This document shows positions 7,094 to 14,341 of a stretch of 16,399 nucleotides of DNA, piece by piece. A model generated the notes under the pieces. It did no database searches. It was not told the DNA's origin and saw only the letters and a list, made by a program, of their open reading frames with translations. The stretch spans positions 1 to 16,399 of the forward strand of contig JAHFIE010000022.1 in the NCBI GenBank assembly GCA_023246565.1, written 5' to 3'. Made by a program: the position numbers and the translations under genes. Position 1 is the stretch's first letter, and each line of letters begins with the position of its first letter. The stretch is from Candidatus Magasanikiibacteriota bacterium (GTDB lineage: Bacteria > Patescibacteriota > Patescibacteriia > Magasanikbacterales > UBA922).

Positions 7094-7747
7094 CTAAGTG
7101 GGTAAATTCCGTAAAAAAGCACCAATTTTTTTCTCGTATTCATCAAGAAAAAATACTAGGTCCGAGGTAAATGATTCTGGCTTGCTAGCCCGCTCCGCTT
7201 GCAGAGTCGAGGCTGAAAATACAGTGAGACCAGCCACTTCTGCCAAATTCATATGGGCTGGACCGCCATAGACACCCAAGTAAAGATGGTACTTATTAGC
7301 AATCACCACCGACTCGCCGTTATAAGTCTTTTTAAAGTTAGCTGTTCGTGAATCCGCGAGCTGTACAATGGCAGAATTATTTACGTACGTTTCCAGAAGC
7401 TGATAGGTCTCCTTAAAGTCTTCACCTTCACCAAATACAAATGAGGGGATTTTTAATTCACGTAAGGTGCTAGCCATGACCACAAAAGCAGGACTGCGTC
7501 CAAAAGGCACAATGGCGCCAATGGTTGTATCAATGAGTCCCGCATTTTCAAGTTTGTTCGATGAACGTCGTTGCAGGATAAATTCTTTTTTTGGTGTAAA
7601 TAAAATGAGATCAACTACTTCCACAGCACGGGTTGGCCGACCCAAATCACGGAAAGTTTGAACCTGGCTTTCGAAAAACTCCTCTCGTTCCATTGACAAT
7701 GACTCTTCAAGATCATCCAAAAGGTACGTACTGACAATTTGTGACAT
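7094..7747 (-). CDS. Nudix-like protein with a degenerate Nudix box
   Basis: 217 residues from ATG 7747. The central part (VVDLILFTPKKEFILQRRSSNKLENAGLIDTTIGAIVPFGRSP) resembles the strand pattern of Nudix hydrolases, especially isopentenyl-diphosphate-isomerase-like ones. The following helix keeps LREL, but the Glu residues of the GX5EX7REUXEEXGU box are missing: PAFVVMASTLRELKIPSF has no EE pair. If the fold is right, catalysis is doubtful. The rest of the protein is unfamiliar. A TTG at 7762 in frame would add five residues (MASII) and narrow the gap to ruvA from 21 to 6 bases; no Shine-Dalgarno favours either. It is the last gene of the ileS-pepA-ruvA group and ends in TAG. The gene is secure; the family call is tentative. 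Confidence 0.6.
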   Translation of the reverse strand: MSQIVSTYLLDDLEESLSMEREEFFESQVQTFRDLGRPTRAVEVVDLILFTPKKEFILQRRSSNKLENAGLIDTTIGAIVPFGRSPAFVVMASTLRELKIPSFVFGEGEDFKETYQLLETYVNNSAIVQLADSRTANFKKTYNGESVVIANKYHLYLGVYGGPAHMNLAEVAGLTVFSASTLQAERASKPESFTSDLVFFLDEYEKKIGAFLRNLPT

Positions 7748-7768
7748 AATAATACTTGCCAAATAATT

Positions 7769-8347
7769 TTATCCCAACCTCTGCAACGCCTCACGAAGCA
7801 ATACTGCACTATTTTTCTCCTCGCCATCCAAACTCTGCACGACTTCTCGTGCTTCTTGTTGAGAATAACCCATAGCAACAAGACCATCAATAACTTCGCC
7901 AAGCAGGCTAGGGATAACCGACGTCTCATCTGCCCGGACATTAACATTTTGCATCTTAGATTTCAATTCAACAACCAAACGTTCCGCGGTTTTTTTCCCC
8001 ATCCCCTGGACTGCTGTTAAATATTTCACATCTCCGCGCGCAAGAGCAGCTTGAATCGTATCAAGTGAACCAAGAGATAAAATATTAAGAGCGGTTTTTG
8101 GACCTACGCCACTTACGGTAAGAAGTAACGTAAAAAATTCTCGAGCTTCAATCGTCAAAAATCCATATAAATCTTGAGCTTGGTCGCTAATCTTAAGATA
8201 CGTAAAAAAATGTTTGCTTGATCCAACCGTTGAAGTCAATCTGTCTCCGGGCGTTAGATGAATTTCATATCCCAAACCAGAAACAGTTTCAACAATGATA
8301 CTGTTTTTTGTATGTGAAGAAACTTTTCCCGTAACAGAAGCAATCAT
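7769..8347 (-). CDS. ruvA: Holliday junction DNA helicase subunit RuvA
   Basis: Tetrameric junction-binding protein that loads RuvB for branch migration. The 192 residues match the usual size. Domain I is the N-terminal OB fold ending in LYGF (60-63), with Asp55 near the place of the acidic pin. Domain II has two helix-hairpin-helix motifs (VSGVGPKTA 78-86 and VQGMGKKTAERL 113-124). The flexible link leads to domain III (about 150-192, EVIDGLVAMGYSQQEAREVV), which contacts RuvB. ATG 8347 lies one base past the pepA stop, so translation is probably coupled. ruvB and ruvC are not in the window. Confidence 0.96.
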   Translation of the reverse strand: MIASVTGKVSSHTKNSIIVETVSGLGYEIHLTPGDRLTSTVGSSKHFFTYLKISDQAQDLYGFLTIEAREFFTLLLTVSGVGPKTALNILSLGSLDTIQAALARGDVKYLTAVQGMGKKTAERLVVELKSKMQNVNVRADETSVIPSLLGEVIDGLVAMGYSQQEAREVVQSLDGEEKNSAVLLREALQRLG

Positions 8348-8348
8348 A

Positions 8349-9842
8349 CTAATTCCTAATATACTCCACCAAAGTCTCTACGCCAAATCCATTTGCGCCT
8401 GCTCGAATCCATGATTTACCTTTTGGAGTATAATAGCAACAAGACATATCAATATGCGCCCAAGGATATTTAACAAAATGTTGTAAAAATGCAGCTCCAA
8501 GCGAAGCGCCACCAGCTCGACCATCACCATTTAAAATACCTGAGTTATCAATGTCAGCCACTTCACTTTTAATTGCTTCAGCATATTCTTCGCCAAGCGG
8601 CAAACGCCATAATCGTTCGCCCACTTCTTCAGCGCTCGCAATCAATTTTTTTACCATTCCCTCTTCATCACTAAATAATCCTGATCGCTCCATTCCCAAA
8701 GCAATGCGACAATGACCGGTGAGTGTAGCTACATCAATGACTTCTTTTGGTTTATAGTTCGTGGCATAGCACAAAGCATCAGCCAAAATAAGTCGACCTT
8801 CGGCATCAGTATTACTTACATGTACCGTGGTTCCGTCCATAGCCACCAAAATATCATCCGGGCGATACGCCTCACCATCAGGCATATTTTCACAACTAGG
8901 CACCAGACCAACAACATTCTTTTTTACTTTCAATGCTGCCAAAGCGCGCATAGTACCGAGGACGGTTGCCGCACCAAGCATATCAAACTTCATATCATTC
9001 ATGTATCCAAATGGTTTAATCGAAAGTCCACCAGAATCATAGGTAATTCCTTTTCCTACAAGAACCAGTGGCCTGTCTTTTGCTAAACCACCACGATATT
9101 CCACAATAATAAATTTTGGTTCAATACTTGAGCCGCGAGAAACTCCCAAAAGACACCCCATGCCTAATTTTTTCATGTCTGGCCGGGATAAAATTTTAGT
9201 CTTTAATTTAGGAAAATCTTTAGCCATCTTTTCAGCTTCTTTCGCCAAATAACTTGGCGTCATGGTCGTTGGTGGAACATTACCTAGTTGTCGAGTAACA
9301 TTGACAGACTCACCAATCATCTGTCCTTCAGTGATTCCTCGGTCAAGCAATGACTTTGTTTTTGTTTCAAAATTACCAACGAATATTACCTCAACCAAAG
9401 GTGTAACACGATTATCTTTTTGTTTATATTCATCAAACGCGTATTCAGCCAAAATCGTTGCAATCGTAGTTTCAAGCCCTGCACGATACGGACCAAATAC
9501 AGACACTACTGACTCAGACAACATAACAGCAACCTTTTCTGCTTTTTTGCTCTGTGCTGTGATAACTCCTGCACCAATAGCTTGTTTGTATCGTTGAATC
9601 CCAAGTTCTTTCTTTGGTCCAAGCCCAACCAATAACAAACGACGCACATTTTTGTCGCGAGTATAGAGCAAACTAACTTGTCCTTTCTTACCCGTAAAAT
9701 CACCTGACTCCAAAGCAGTAGTAATCAAACCATTATATGTTTTATCTAAATCCTTGATATAAACTTCTAAACTAGAATCTTCAAAAAATGGTAATACAAG
9801 AACATCCGCCATAGTGAGTGATCCAAGGGAATATCGTGTCAT
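8349..9842 (-). CDS. pepA: Leucyl aminopeptidase (M17 family, PepA)
   Basis: Cytosolic dinuclear-metal aminopeptidase that removes N-terminal residues during peptide turnover. The 497 residues keep the full M17 active site: Lys264 and Asp269 in GKGITYDSGG, Lys276 in LSIKP, Asp287 in MKFDMLGAA, and Asp346, Glu348 and Arg350 in the signature NTDAEGRL (344-351). These are offset by six from the E. coli PepA residues 270, 275, 282, 293, 352, 354 and 356. The gene starts 12 bases after the ileS stop, ends in TAG and abuts ruvA. E. coli PepA also binds DNA for Xer recombination; nothing here shows whether this one does. ATG 9842 has no Shine-Dalgarno. Confidence 0.97.
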   Translation of the reverse strand: MTRYSLGSLTMADVLVLPFFEDSSLEVYIKDLDKTYNGLITTALESGDFTGKKGQVSLLYTRDKNVRRLLLVGLGPKKELGIQRYKQAIGAGVITAQSKKAEKVAVMLSESVVSVFGPYRAGLETTIATILAEYAFDEYKQKDNRVTPLVEVIFVGNFETKTKSLLDRGITEGQMIGESVNVTRQLGNVPPTTMTPSYLAKEAEKMAKDFPKLKTKILSRPDMKKLGMGCLLGVSRGSSIEPKFIIVEYRGGLAKDRPLVLVGKGITYDSGGLSIKPFGYMNDMKFDMLGAATVLGTMRALAALKVKKNVVGLVPSCENMPDGEAYRPDDILVAMDGTTVHVSNTDAEGRLILADALCYATNYKPKEVIDVATLTGHCRIALGMERSGLFSDEEGMVKKLIASAEEVGERLWRLPLGEEYAEAIKSEVADIDNSGILNGDGRAGGASLGAAFLQHFVKYPWAHIDMSCCYYTPKGKSWIRAGANGFGVETLVEYIRN

Positions 9843-9854
9843 AGGATAAAAATA

Positions 9855-12782
9855 TTAAATTTTATTAATACCAATACCCATCCTGTGTCCGTCAATTTCT
9901 ACCATCTGTCCAGAACCAGGAATAAGGTCAGTAGCAAGAACTCCTTTTTTTATTTCTGCACCAAATTCAGTAAATAATGTCACAAGAAGTTCATGGTTAA
10001 TTTCATACGATACAATAATTTTATCGTGAATTGTAAGACCTTGATCTTTACGCATCTGATTAATGGCACGAATAATTTCCCGAACCAATCCTTCTTTTTT
10101 TAATGTATCAGTAATTTTTGTATCAAGTTCAACACGGATGTCTCCTTCTCCTTCTTTATCAACAATTTCTTTTACATTTAATTCATCAGCAACAATATCT
10201 TTTATTTCAGTAGTTAATGTCTGATTAAAAACCGTTAATGTTTGTAATGGTTGCCGTACTCGTATACCTGCCGCAGCGCGTGATGCCAATCCCATTTCAA
10301 CGACTTTTTTTGCCTGCCGCATCTGCTCAATAAGGTCTGAATTAAACAAAGATTGATTAACCACAGGCCACATTTCCAAATGTACTGAGATACTCTTGGT
10401 AGTAGTTGTTTTTTCTAATTCTTGATATATCTTTTCAGCAATAAACGGCGTAAACGGAGCAAGCAATTTTGTTAAGATCAATAAAACTTCATGCAATGTT
10501 GCGATTACGAATTGTTTATCAGAAGTCGCCTCACTTTTTAATGAGTCTGATGTTTTAAACCGATCCCGTGATCGACGTACATACCAGGTTGATAATTCTT
10601 CAATAAAATCACGAATCGCTCGACCGGCTTTTATCGTGTTATACGCGTCCATTTCTATTGTGACTGTTTTTATCAGTTCAGTTAATTTTGCCAAAATCCA
10701 TTGGTCAAGAACATGCGGTGACTGGCCAACGATCACCGTCTTATCATACTCATCCAAATACGGACGTAAAAATTCCATGACGTTTGACACCGTATTCACG
10801 ACTCGATTATAGACATCGCGAACTTCCCGATCATTAAAAAATAAATTATCCGCGTCCATGACCACGCTCGTCATTAAATAAAATCGTAAAGCATCAACAC
10901 CATATTCTTCAATAATAATCCAGGGATCAGTATAATTTTGTTTTGATTTGGAAAGTTTCTCTCCTTTTTCATTAAGAATCGTTCCCGTGCACACCACATT
11001 TTCATAACTAATATCATCAAACAATAATACTGCCATGACATGCATGTAATAAAACCAGGCGCGGGTCTGGGCAATATATTCCCCAATAAATTGACCAGGG
11101 AAACGAGCCTCAAAAACATCTTTATTTTCAAAGGGATAATGAAATTCAGCAAAAGGCATAGAGCCTGATTCTACCCAACAATCAATGACCTCAGGAATAC
11201 GTTTCATCTGCCCGCTACATTCATGACAACGAAGAATAATTTTGTCAGCATTTTGTTTGTGTAAATCAATCTCTTCCGTAGTTTCACTGGCAAATACTTC
11301 TGTGTAATTCATGGCGCGGTCACGCAACTCAGATACGCTCCCAATACAGGAAACATGCTGCGCATTATCCACACATTTCCAAAACGGCAAGGGTGTGGCC
11401 CAATACCGATTCCGGGAAATATTCCAGTCCGGAGCAGTTTCCAAAATATTTAAAAATCGTCCATGTTGTAAATGATCTGGATGCCAATTGATTTTTTCAT
11501 TCAAGGCAATGAGCCGTGACTTAATCGTCTGAATGTTAATGAACCATGCGGAAATCGCATTATAAAATAATTGCGTATCACAACGCCAACAATGAGGATA
11601 GGAATGAGTGTATTGTTCACGACGAAATAATAATCCTCGTTCTTCCAAATCTTTTTTAATGGCTTTTTCAGCTTTTTTAAAATATTCACCCTGAATAAAT
11701 TTAGGCACGACATCAGTAAATGTTCCTGTACTGTCGAGCATAGGAACCATGGGCAAATCCAAGGCTAATCCCAGATTAAAGTCATCTTCACCATAAATAA
11801 CCGCGGTATGGACTACACCAGTACCTTCTTCAGTACTCACAAAATCCGCGGCAGTGATATAATACGCTTTTTTATTGGCAGCAAGCATGGCTGGCATATC
11901 AAACAATGGTTCATATGCAAGACCAACTAAATCTGCACCCGTCAGTTCTTTGTCTACGGAAAAATTTTGTCCAGCAAATAATTTTTCTACCAAATCTTTT
12001 GCAACAATATAATATTCATCCCCGGATTGCACGAGAGCATAATGAATATCTGAACCAACAGCCAAAGCTACATTCCCGGGCAATGTCCATGGTGTTGTTG
12101 TCCAGGCGAGAATAGAAGTATTTTCCGACAGGCCGAGAGTGTTTGATGCATCACTATTTTTAATTTTAAATTTAACCGTTACCGTCTCCTCAGTTACATC
12201 TTTGTAACTATTATCCATGGCAATTTCAGCTTTGGATACTGGGGTTTCACATCGTGGACAATACATGAGTACTTTTCGACCTTCATAAATAAGGCCTTTA
12301 TTCCAAATCGTTTTAAGTGCCCACCACACTGATTCCATATACGTGGAATCCATGGTTTTATAGGCATTATCAAACTCAACCCAGCGGCCTTCACGATCAA
12401 CCATTTTTTTCCATTCTTTGGTGTACAACAAAACTTTTGACTGACAAGCTTCATTAAATTTGTCCACACCCATCTGTTCAATTTGTTGTTTTCCAGATAT
12501 TTTTAATTCTTTTTCAATCAAACTCTCAATCGGAAGTCCATGGCAATCCCAACCCCAACGCCGACGCACACGATAGCCTTTCATGGTCCAATACCGAGGA
12601 ATAACATCTTTAATTACTGAACTTAAAATATGCCCATAATGGGGTAATCCTGTAGCAAATGGTGGGCCATCATAAAAAACATAAGGACGATTATCCGGTC
12701 GCTCGTTTACCGAGCGCTCAAAAATATGATTGTCTTCCCAAAATTTTAATATTTCCTGTTCATTGTGATTGGCGTTGTACAT
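9855..12782 (-). CDS. ileS: Isoleucyl-tRNA synthetase, type 2 (eukaryote-like)
   Basis: Class I synthetase that charges tRNA-Ile and edits misactivated valine. The 975 residues show the HIGH motif as HYGH (48-51) in PPFATGLPHYGH and KMSKS as KLSKS (609-613). The CP1 editing domain has AWTTTPWTLPGNVALAV and GTGVVHTAVIYGEDDF. Cysteine pairs that look zinc-binding are at YCPRCETP and LRCHECSG, and the strand VIDCWVESGSMPF is typical. The PPFATGLPHYGH form is characteristic of IleRS2, the eukaryotic-type clade found in a minority of bacteria and associated with insensitivity to mupirocin. The C-terminal anticodon-binding region is intact. The ATG at 12782 has no Shine-Dalgarno and follows a run of seven T's. 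The T-box-like leader directly upstream fits the gene identity. Confidence 0.96.
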   Translation of the reverse strand: MYNANHNEQEILKFWEDNHIFERSVNERPDNRPYVFYDGPPFATGLPHYGHILSSVIKDVIPRYWTMKGYRVRRRWGWDCHGLPIESLIEKELKISGKQQIEQMGVDKFNEACQSKVLLYTKEWKKMVDREGRWVEFDNAYKTMDSTYMESVWWALKTIWNKGLIYEGRKVLMYCPRCETPVSKAEIAMDNSYKDVTEETVTVKFKIKNSDASNTLGLSENTSILAWTTTPWTLPGNVALAVGSDIHYALVQSGDEYYIVAKDLVEKLFAGQNFSVDKELTGADLVGLAYEPLFDMPAMLAANKKAYYITAADFVSTEEGTGVVHTAVIYGEDDFNLGLALDLPMVPMLDSTGTFTDVVPKFIQGEYFKKAEKAIKKDLEERGLLFRREQYTHSYPHCWRCDTQLFYNAISAWFINIQTIKSRLIALNEKINWHPDHLQHGRFLNILETAPDWNISRNRYWATPLPFWKCVDNAQHVSCIGSVSELRDRAMNYTEVFASETTEEIDLHKQNADKIILRCHECSGQMKRIPEVIDCWVESGSMPFAEFHYPFENKDVFEARFPGQFIGEYIAQTRAWFYYMHVMAVLLFDDISYENVVCTGTILNEKGEKLSKSKQNYTDPWIIIEEYGVDALRFYLMTSVVMDADNLFFNDREVRDVYNRVVNTVSNVMEFLRPYLDEYDKTVIVGQSPHVLDQWILAKLTELIKTVTIEMDAYNTIKAGRAIRDFIEELSTWYVRRSRDRFKTSDSLKSEATSDKQFVIATLHEVLLILTKLLAPFTPFIAEKIYQELEKTTTTKSISVHLEMWPVVNQSLFNSDLIEQMRQAKKVVEMGLASRAAAGIRVRQPLQTLTVFNQTLTTEIKDIVADELNVKEIVDKEGEGDIRVELDTKITDTLKKEGLVREIIRAINQMRKDQGLTIHDKIIVSYEINHELLVTLFTEFGAEIKKGVLATDLIPGSGQMVEIDGHRMGIGINKI

Positions 12783-12998
12783 AGTTTAATAAAAAAACCA
12801 CTGCGCTATCGAGAGTCCCTGCTCGGGACGGTACCATCTCAACTTCGCCTTTGTGGCCTTAATGACAGTATTTACGGGCTTATCCGAGGAGCTCTACTCT
12901 CTACTTTTGATTTCTACTCCCAACGCTCCCAATCAAATGACACTATTTGAAAATTCAGGATCCCCAGTGATAGTGGGTAATGGCGTTTTTTAAATTGT
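12783..12998 (-). promoter_or_regulatory. T-box riboswitch leader of ileS
   Basis: The minus-strand leader carries a textbook T-box antiterminator-type fold. Helix A1 is UUGAGA (12842-12837) with UCUCGA (12814-12809). The 7-nt bulge is UGGUACC (12836-12830). Helix A2 is GUCCC (12829-12825) with GGGAC (12819-12815), closed by a 5-nt loop. The bulge sequence UGGNACC is the T-box hallmark, and UGGU would pair with an ACCA tRNA end, as expected for tRNA-Ile. Upstream, GGGAGC (12930-12925) pairs with GCUCCU (12892-12887) as a possible very short Stem I. Its loop holds AUC (12911-12909), an Ile codon flanked by A's. A competing repeat, TTTGATT/AATCAAA, could block that loop. The off-state structure is not clear: a U7 run lies at 12797-12791, but I could not build a standard terminator before it. 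Confidence 0.75.
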
Positions 12999-13004
12999 AC
13001 TCTA

Positions 13005-13033
13005 ACAATAAAACACGTAACTAAAAAAGTCAA
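13005..13033 (-). promoter_or_regulatory. Promoter for ileS-pepA-ruvA-Nudix group
   Basis: Minus-strand TTGACT (13028-13033, 5 of 6) and TATTGT (13005-13010, 4 of 6) are 17 bases apart, predicting a start near 12998. A second -10-like TACAAT follows at 12994-12999 without its own -35. The resulting leader of about 215 nt covers the T-box element. Confidence 0.6.
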
Positions 13034-13067
13034 ATCAAGGTGATGATGCCGACAGGAGGGTGATCGG

Positions 13068-13316
13068 CTATTCCTTGTTAATCGTCGGCTGAGTGTGGCA
13101 AAAACGACAATCACAAACTACAGGAAAATCACAACTAATTTTCCCAGACTGGGATTCTGCATTGAGGGCAGCAGTGATTTCTGCAAGGGTGAAAAATTGG
13201 ACAGGATATCGGGTGGATCTTGGAGACAAATGAGACTCGAGTTCACGAGTTTTTTCATTTATTCTCCACAACGCACCCCGCAAAAGCGTAATTTCTTCTT
13301 CCCAATCAATTGCCAT
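13068..13316 (-). CDS. Small cysteine-rich protein, function unknown
   Basis: 82 residues. The first two thirds are helical and charged (MAIDWEEEITLLRGALWRINEKTRELESHL). The C-terminus carries Cys62, Cys68, Cys70, Cys73 and His74 (VVCDCRFCHT), which could bind a metal. I do not recognise the family. The gene has unusually clear expression signals for this window: a full-consensus -35 promoter at 13347-13375 and AAAGGAG at 13322-13328, five bases before the ATG. It ends in TAG and lies just upstream of the ileS T-box promoter on the same strand, so readthrough into ileS is possible. Composition is like the AT-rich neighbours rather than the GC-rich island beside it. Confidence 0.75.
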   Translation of the reverse strand: MAIDWEEEITLLRGALWRINEKTRELESHLSPRSTRYPVQFFTLAEITAALNAESQSGKISCDFPVVCDCRFCHTQPTINKE

Positions 13317-13346
13317 TATGTCTCCTTTCAGACAACGACCATTTTT

Positions 13347-13375
13347 ATTACATCATTATACTCGTCACCTGTCAA
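13347..13375 (-). promoter_or_regulatory. Promoter of the small cysteine-rich protein gene
   Basis: Minus-strand TTGACA (13370-13375, 6 of 6) and TGTAAT (13347-13352, 5 of 6) are 17 bases apart. A perfect TATAAT also lies inside the spacer, but only 9 bases from the -35. The start is predicted near 13340, about 25 bases before the ATG. Confidence 0.7.
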
Positions 13376-13390
13376 AGCATTTTTATCCAC

Positions 13391-13420
13391 AAAAAAACAC
13401 CAGTCATTCTGATGTTTTTT
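13391..13420. terminator. Intrinsic terminator between the coiled-coil gene and the cysteine-rich gene
   Basis: CACCAG (13398-13403) pairs with CTGATG (13409-13414) around a 5-base loop, with one G-U pair on the minus-strand RNA. It is flanked by seven A's before and six T's after, which extend the stem to about 12 bp. Either strand gives a hairpin followed by a U-run. On the minus strand it would end the transcript of the coiled-coil gene. Confidence 0.75.
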
Positions 13421-13428
13421 GGTATTTG

Positions 13429-13450
13429 GCCGATCAGTTCGTTGATCGGC
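13429..13450. repeat. Perfect 8-bp inverted repeat after the coiled-coil gene
   Basis: GCCGATCA (13429-13436) and TGATCGGC (13443-13450) frame a 6-base loop. It lies 43 bases after the coiled-coil gene stop and just before the terminator at 13391-13420. A similar but less perfect hairpin (GCCGA arm, ending in the same TGATCGGC) occurs at 13048-13068. Confidence 0.6.
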
Positions 13451-13492
13451 AGGCGGTAGAATCTCAGAAGCTGTACGTCAGCAGGATGGATG

Positions 13493-14209
13493 TCACTCGC
13501 CGCCCTTGAGGACGCGGATCATGTCTGCCATGGACCATCCCTTCTCCGAAGCGAGCTTGTACAGCGCAGCTCGAACCTCCTCTTCCTTGCGCTGTCGCGC
13601 ATCTTCGAGAGCGAGCTCAAGGAGGCCGATGTCCTCCTCGTACTGCAGTCGACGGCGCCCGACCTCGATGCGGGTTTGGTTGAGTCTGGCGCGATCCGTG
13701 TCGAGTTGACGGCGATCAGCAGCGAGCGTCTCGGCTCGTGCCGCGATCTCTCGCTCACGCTCAGCGAGTTCGCGGTCCTCATCCGTGAACGATGGGAGTT
13801 CATCCATCTTGCGACGCTTGACGGCCAGCTTGTCATGGATCTCTTCCTCGGTCCCGGAGTACTCGGTAGATCCGGACTCGGCCTCCGCTTGAACCGTAGC
13901 TTGGAGCTTCTGGACGAGCGACGCCGCGGTCTCTCCCTGAGGAACTTGGAGATACACCTCGCGGCAGGTGTCGTTGGATCCGGGCTGGAATGTGAGGGAG
14001 ATCGTCCCGGGTTTGCCGGTCTCCTTCACCCGCACACCGGAACGACCCTGTCGGTGACTCCGTCCCTTCTGCTGCATGCCCACCATGGCCACGAACTGGC
14101 CGGTGAGTCCTGCGTCCCGCAGCAGGGACTCGATGAAGGTGCGGTGGTCGCTGTTGGTGGTGATGTGGTGTTCGCCGCTCTTGATCTCGACCGAAACTCC
14201 GTTGCTCAT
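13493..14209 (-). CDS. Coiled-coil protein of unknown function in a GC-rich island
   Basis: 238 residues with three parts. The N-terminal domain (about 1-108) is mixed beta/alpha, with a basic patch near 48-66 (QQKGRSHRQGRSGVRVKETGK). A Glu/Arg/Ala-rich coiled coil spans about 143-215 (EDRELAEREREIAARAE). A short helical C-terminus (LYKLASEKGWSMADMIRVL) follows. No catalytic motif or family was recognised. The start is fixed by GGAGG (14214-14218) four bases before ATG 14209. Base composition is far from the neighbours (39 of 60 G+C in 13681-13740), and it ends in TGA. A long open frame exists on the opposite strand (13490-14254), but it lacks these signals and gives no recognisable protein. 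Shared traits with the HD-domain island suggest a similar foreign origin. Confidence 0.7.
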   Translation of the reverse strand: MSNGVSVEIKSGEHHITTNSDHRTFIESLLRDAGLTGQFVAMVGMQQKGRSHRQGRSGVRVKETGKPGTISLTFQPGSNDTCREVYLQVPQGETAASLVQKLQATVQAEAESGSTEYSGTEEEIHDKLAVKRRKMDELPSFTDEDRELAEREREIAARAETLAADRRQLDTDRARLNQTRIEVGRRRLQYEEDIGLLELALEDARQRKEEEVRAALYKLASEKGWSMADMIRVLKGGE

Positions 14210-14213
14210 AACC

Positions 14214-14233
14214 CCTCCGACCGCTTTCGCGGT
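14214..14233 (-). promoter_or_regulatory. Shine-Dalgarno and abutting GAAA-tetraloop hairpin before the coiled-coil gene
   Basis: GGAGG at 14214-14218 is the strongest Shine-Dalgarno in the window. One base upstream, ACCGC/GCGGT (14220-14224 with 14229-14233) forms a 5-bp stem closed by a GAAA tetraloop on the minus-strand RNA, a very stable GNRA hairpin. It could protect the 5' end or influence ribosome access. Confidence 0.65.
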
Positions 14234-14248
14234 ACTGTAGTTAGGCCA

Positions 14249-14277
14249 ACTTAAGCATAGTCAATGGATTTTGTCAA
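14249..14277 (-). promoter_or_regulatory. Weak candidate promoter for the coiled-coil gene
   Basis: Minus-strand TTGACA (14272-14277) is followed after 17 bases by TTAAGT (14249-14254), which matches the -10 consensus at only 3 of 6 positions. The -35 box overlaps that of the opposite rpiB promoter. Confidence 0.3.
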
Positions 14278-14299
14278 TCTATTCGGGTGATGTTATAAT
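14271..14299 (+). promoter_or_regulatory. Strong promoter for rpiB-rpe-trxB
   Basis: TTGTCA (14271-14276, 5 of 6) and a perfect TATAAT (14294-14299) are 17 bases apart, with TG at 14291-14292 adding an extended -10. The start is predicted near 14306, about 36 bases before the rpiB ATG. Confidence 0.85.
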
Positions 14300-14341
14300 C
14301 CCCCATATTTCCTTGTGGGTTTTCACACATAAACCAATAAT

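Noticed and set aside
13353..13375. TTGACA with TATAAT nine bases away before the Cys-rich gene
   Set aside because: Nine bases is far too short for a sigma-70 spacer. The TGTAAT at 17 bases is used instead.
13490..14254. Open frame of 254 codons on the plus strand across the coiled-coil gene
   Set aside because: It has no Shine-Dalgarno or family resemblance, and it runs through the leader hairpin of the minus gene. The minus frame has GGAGG and a coherent coiled coil.
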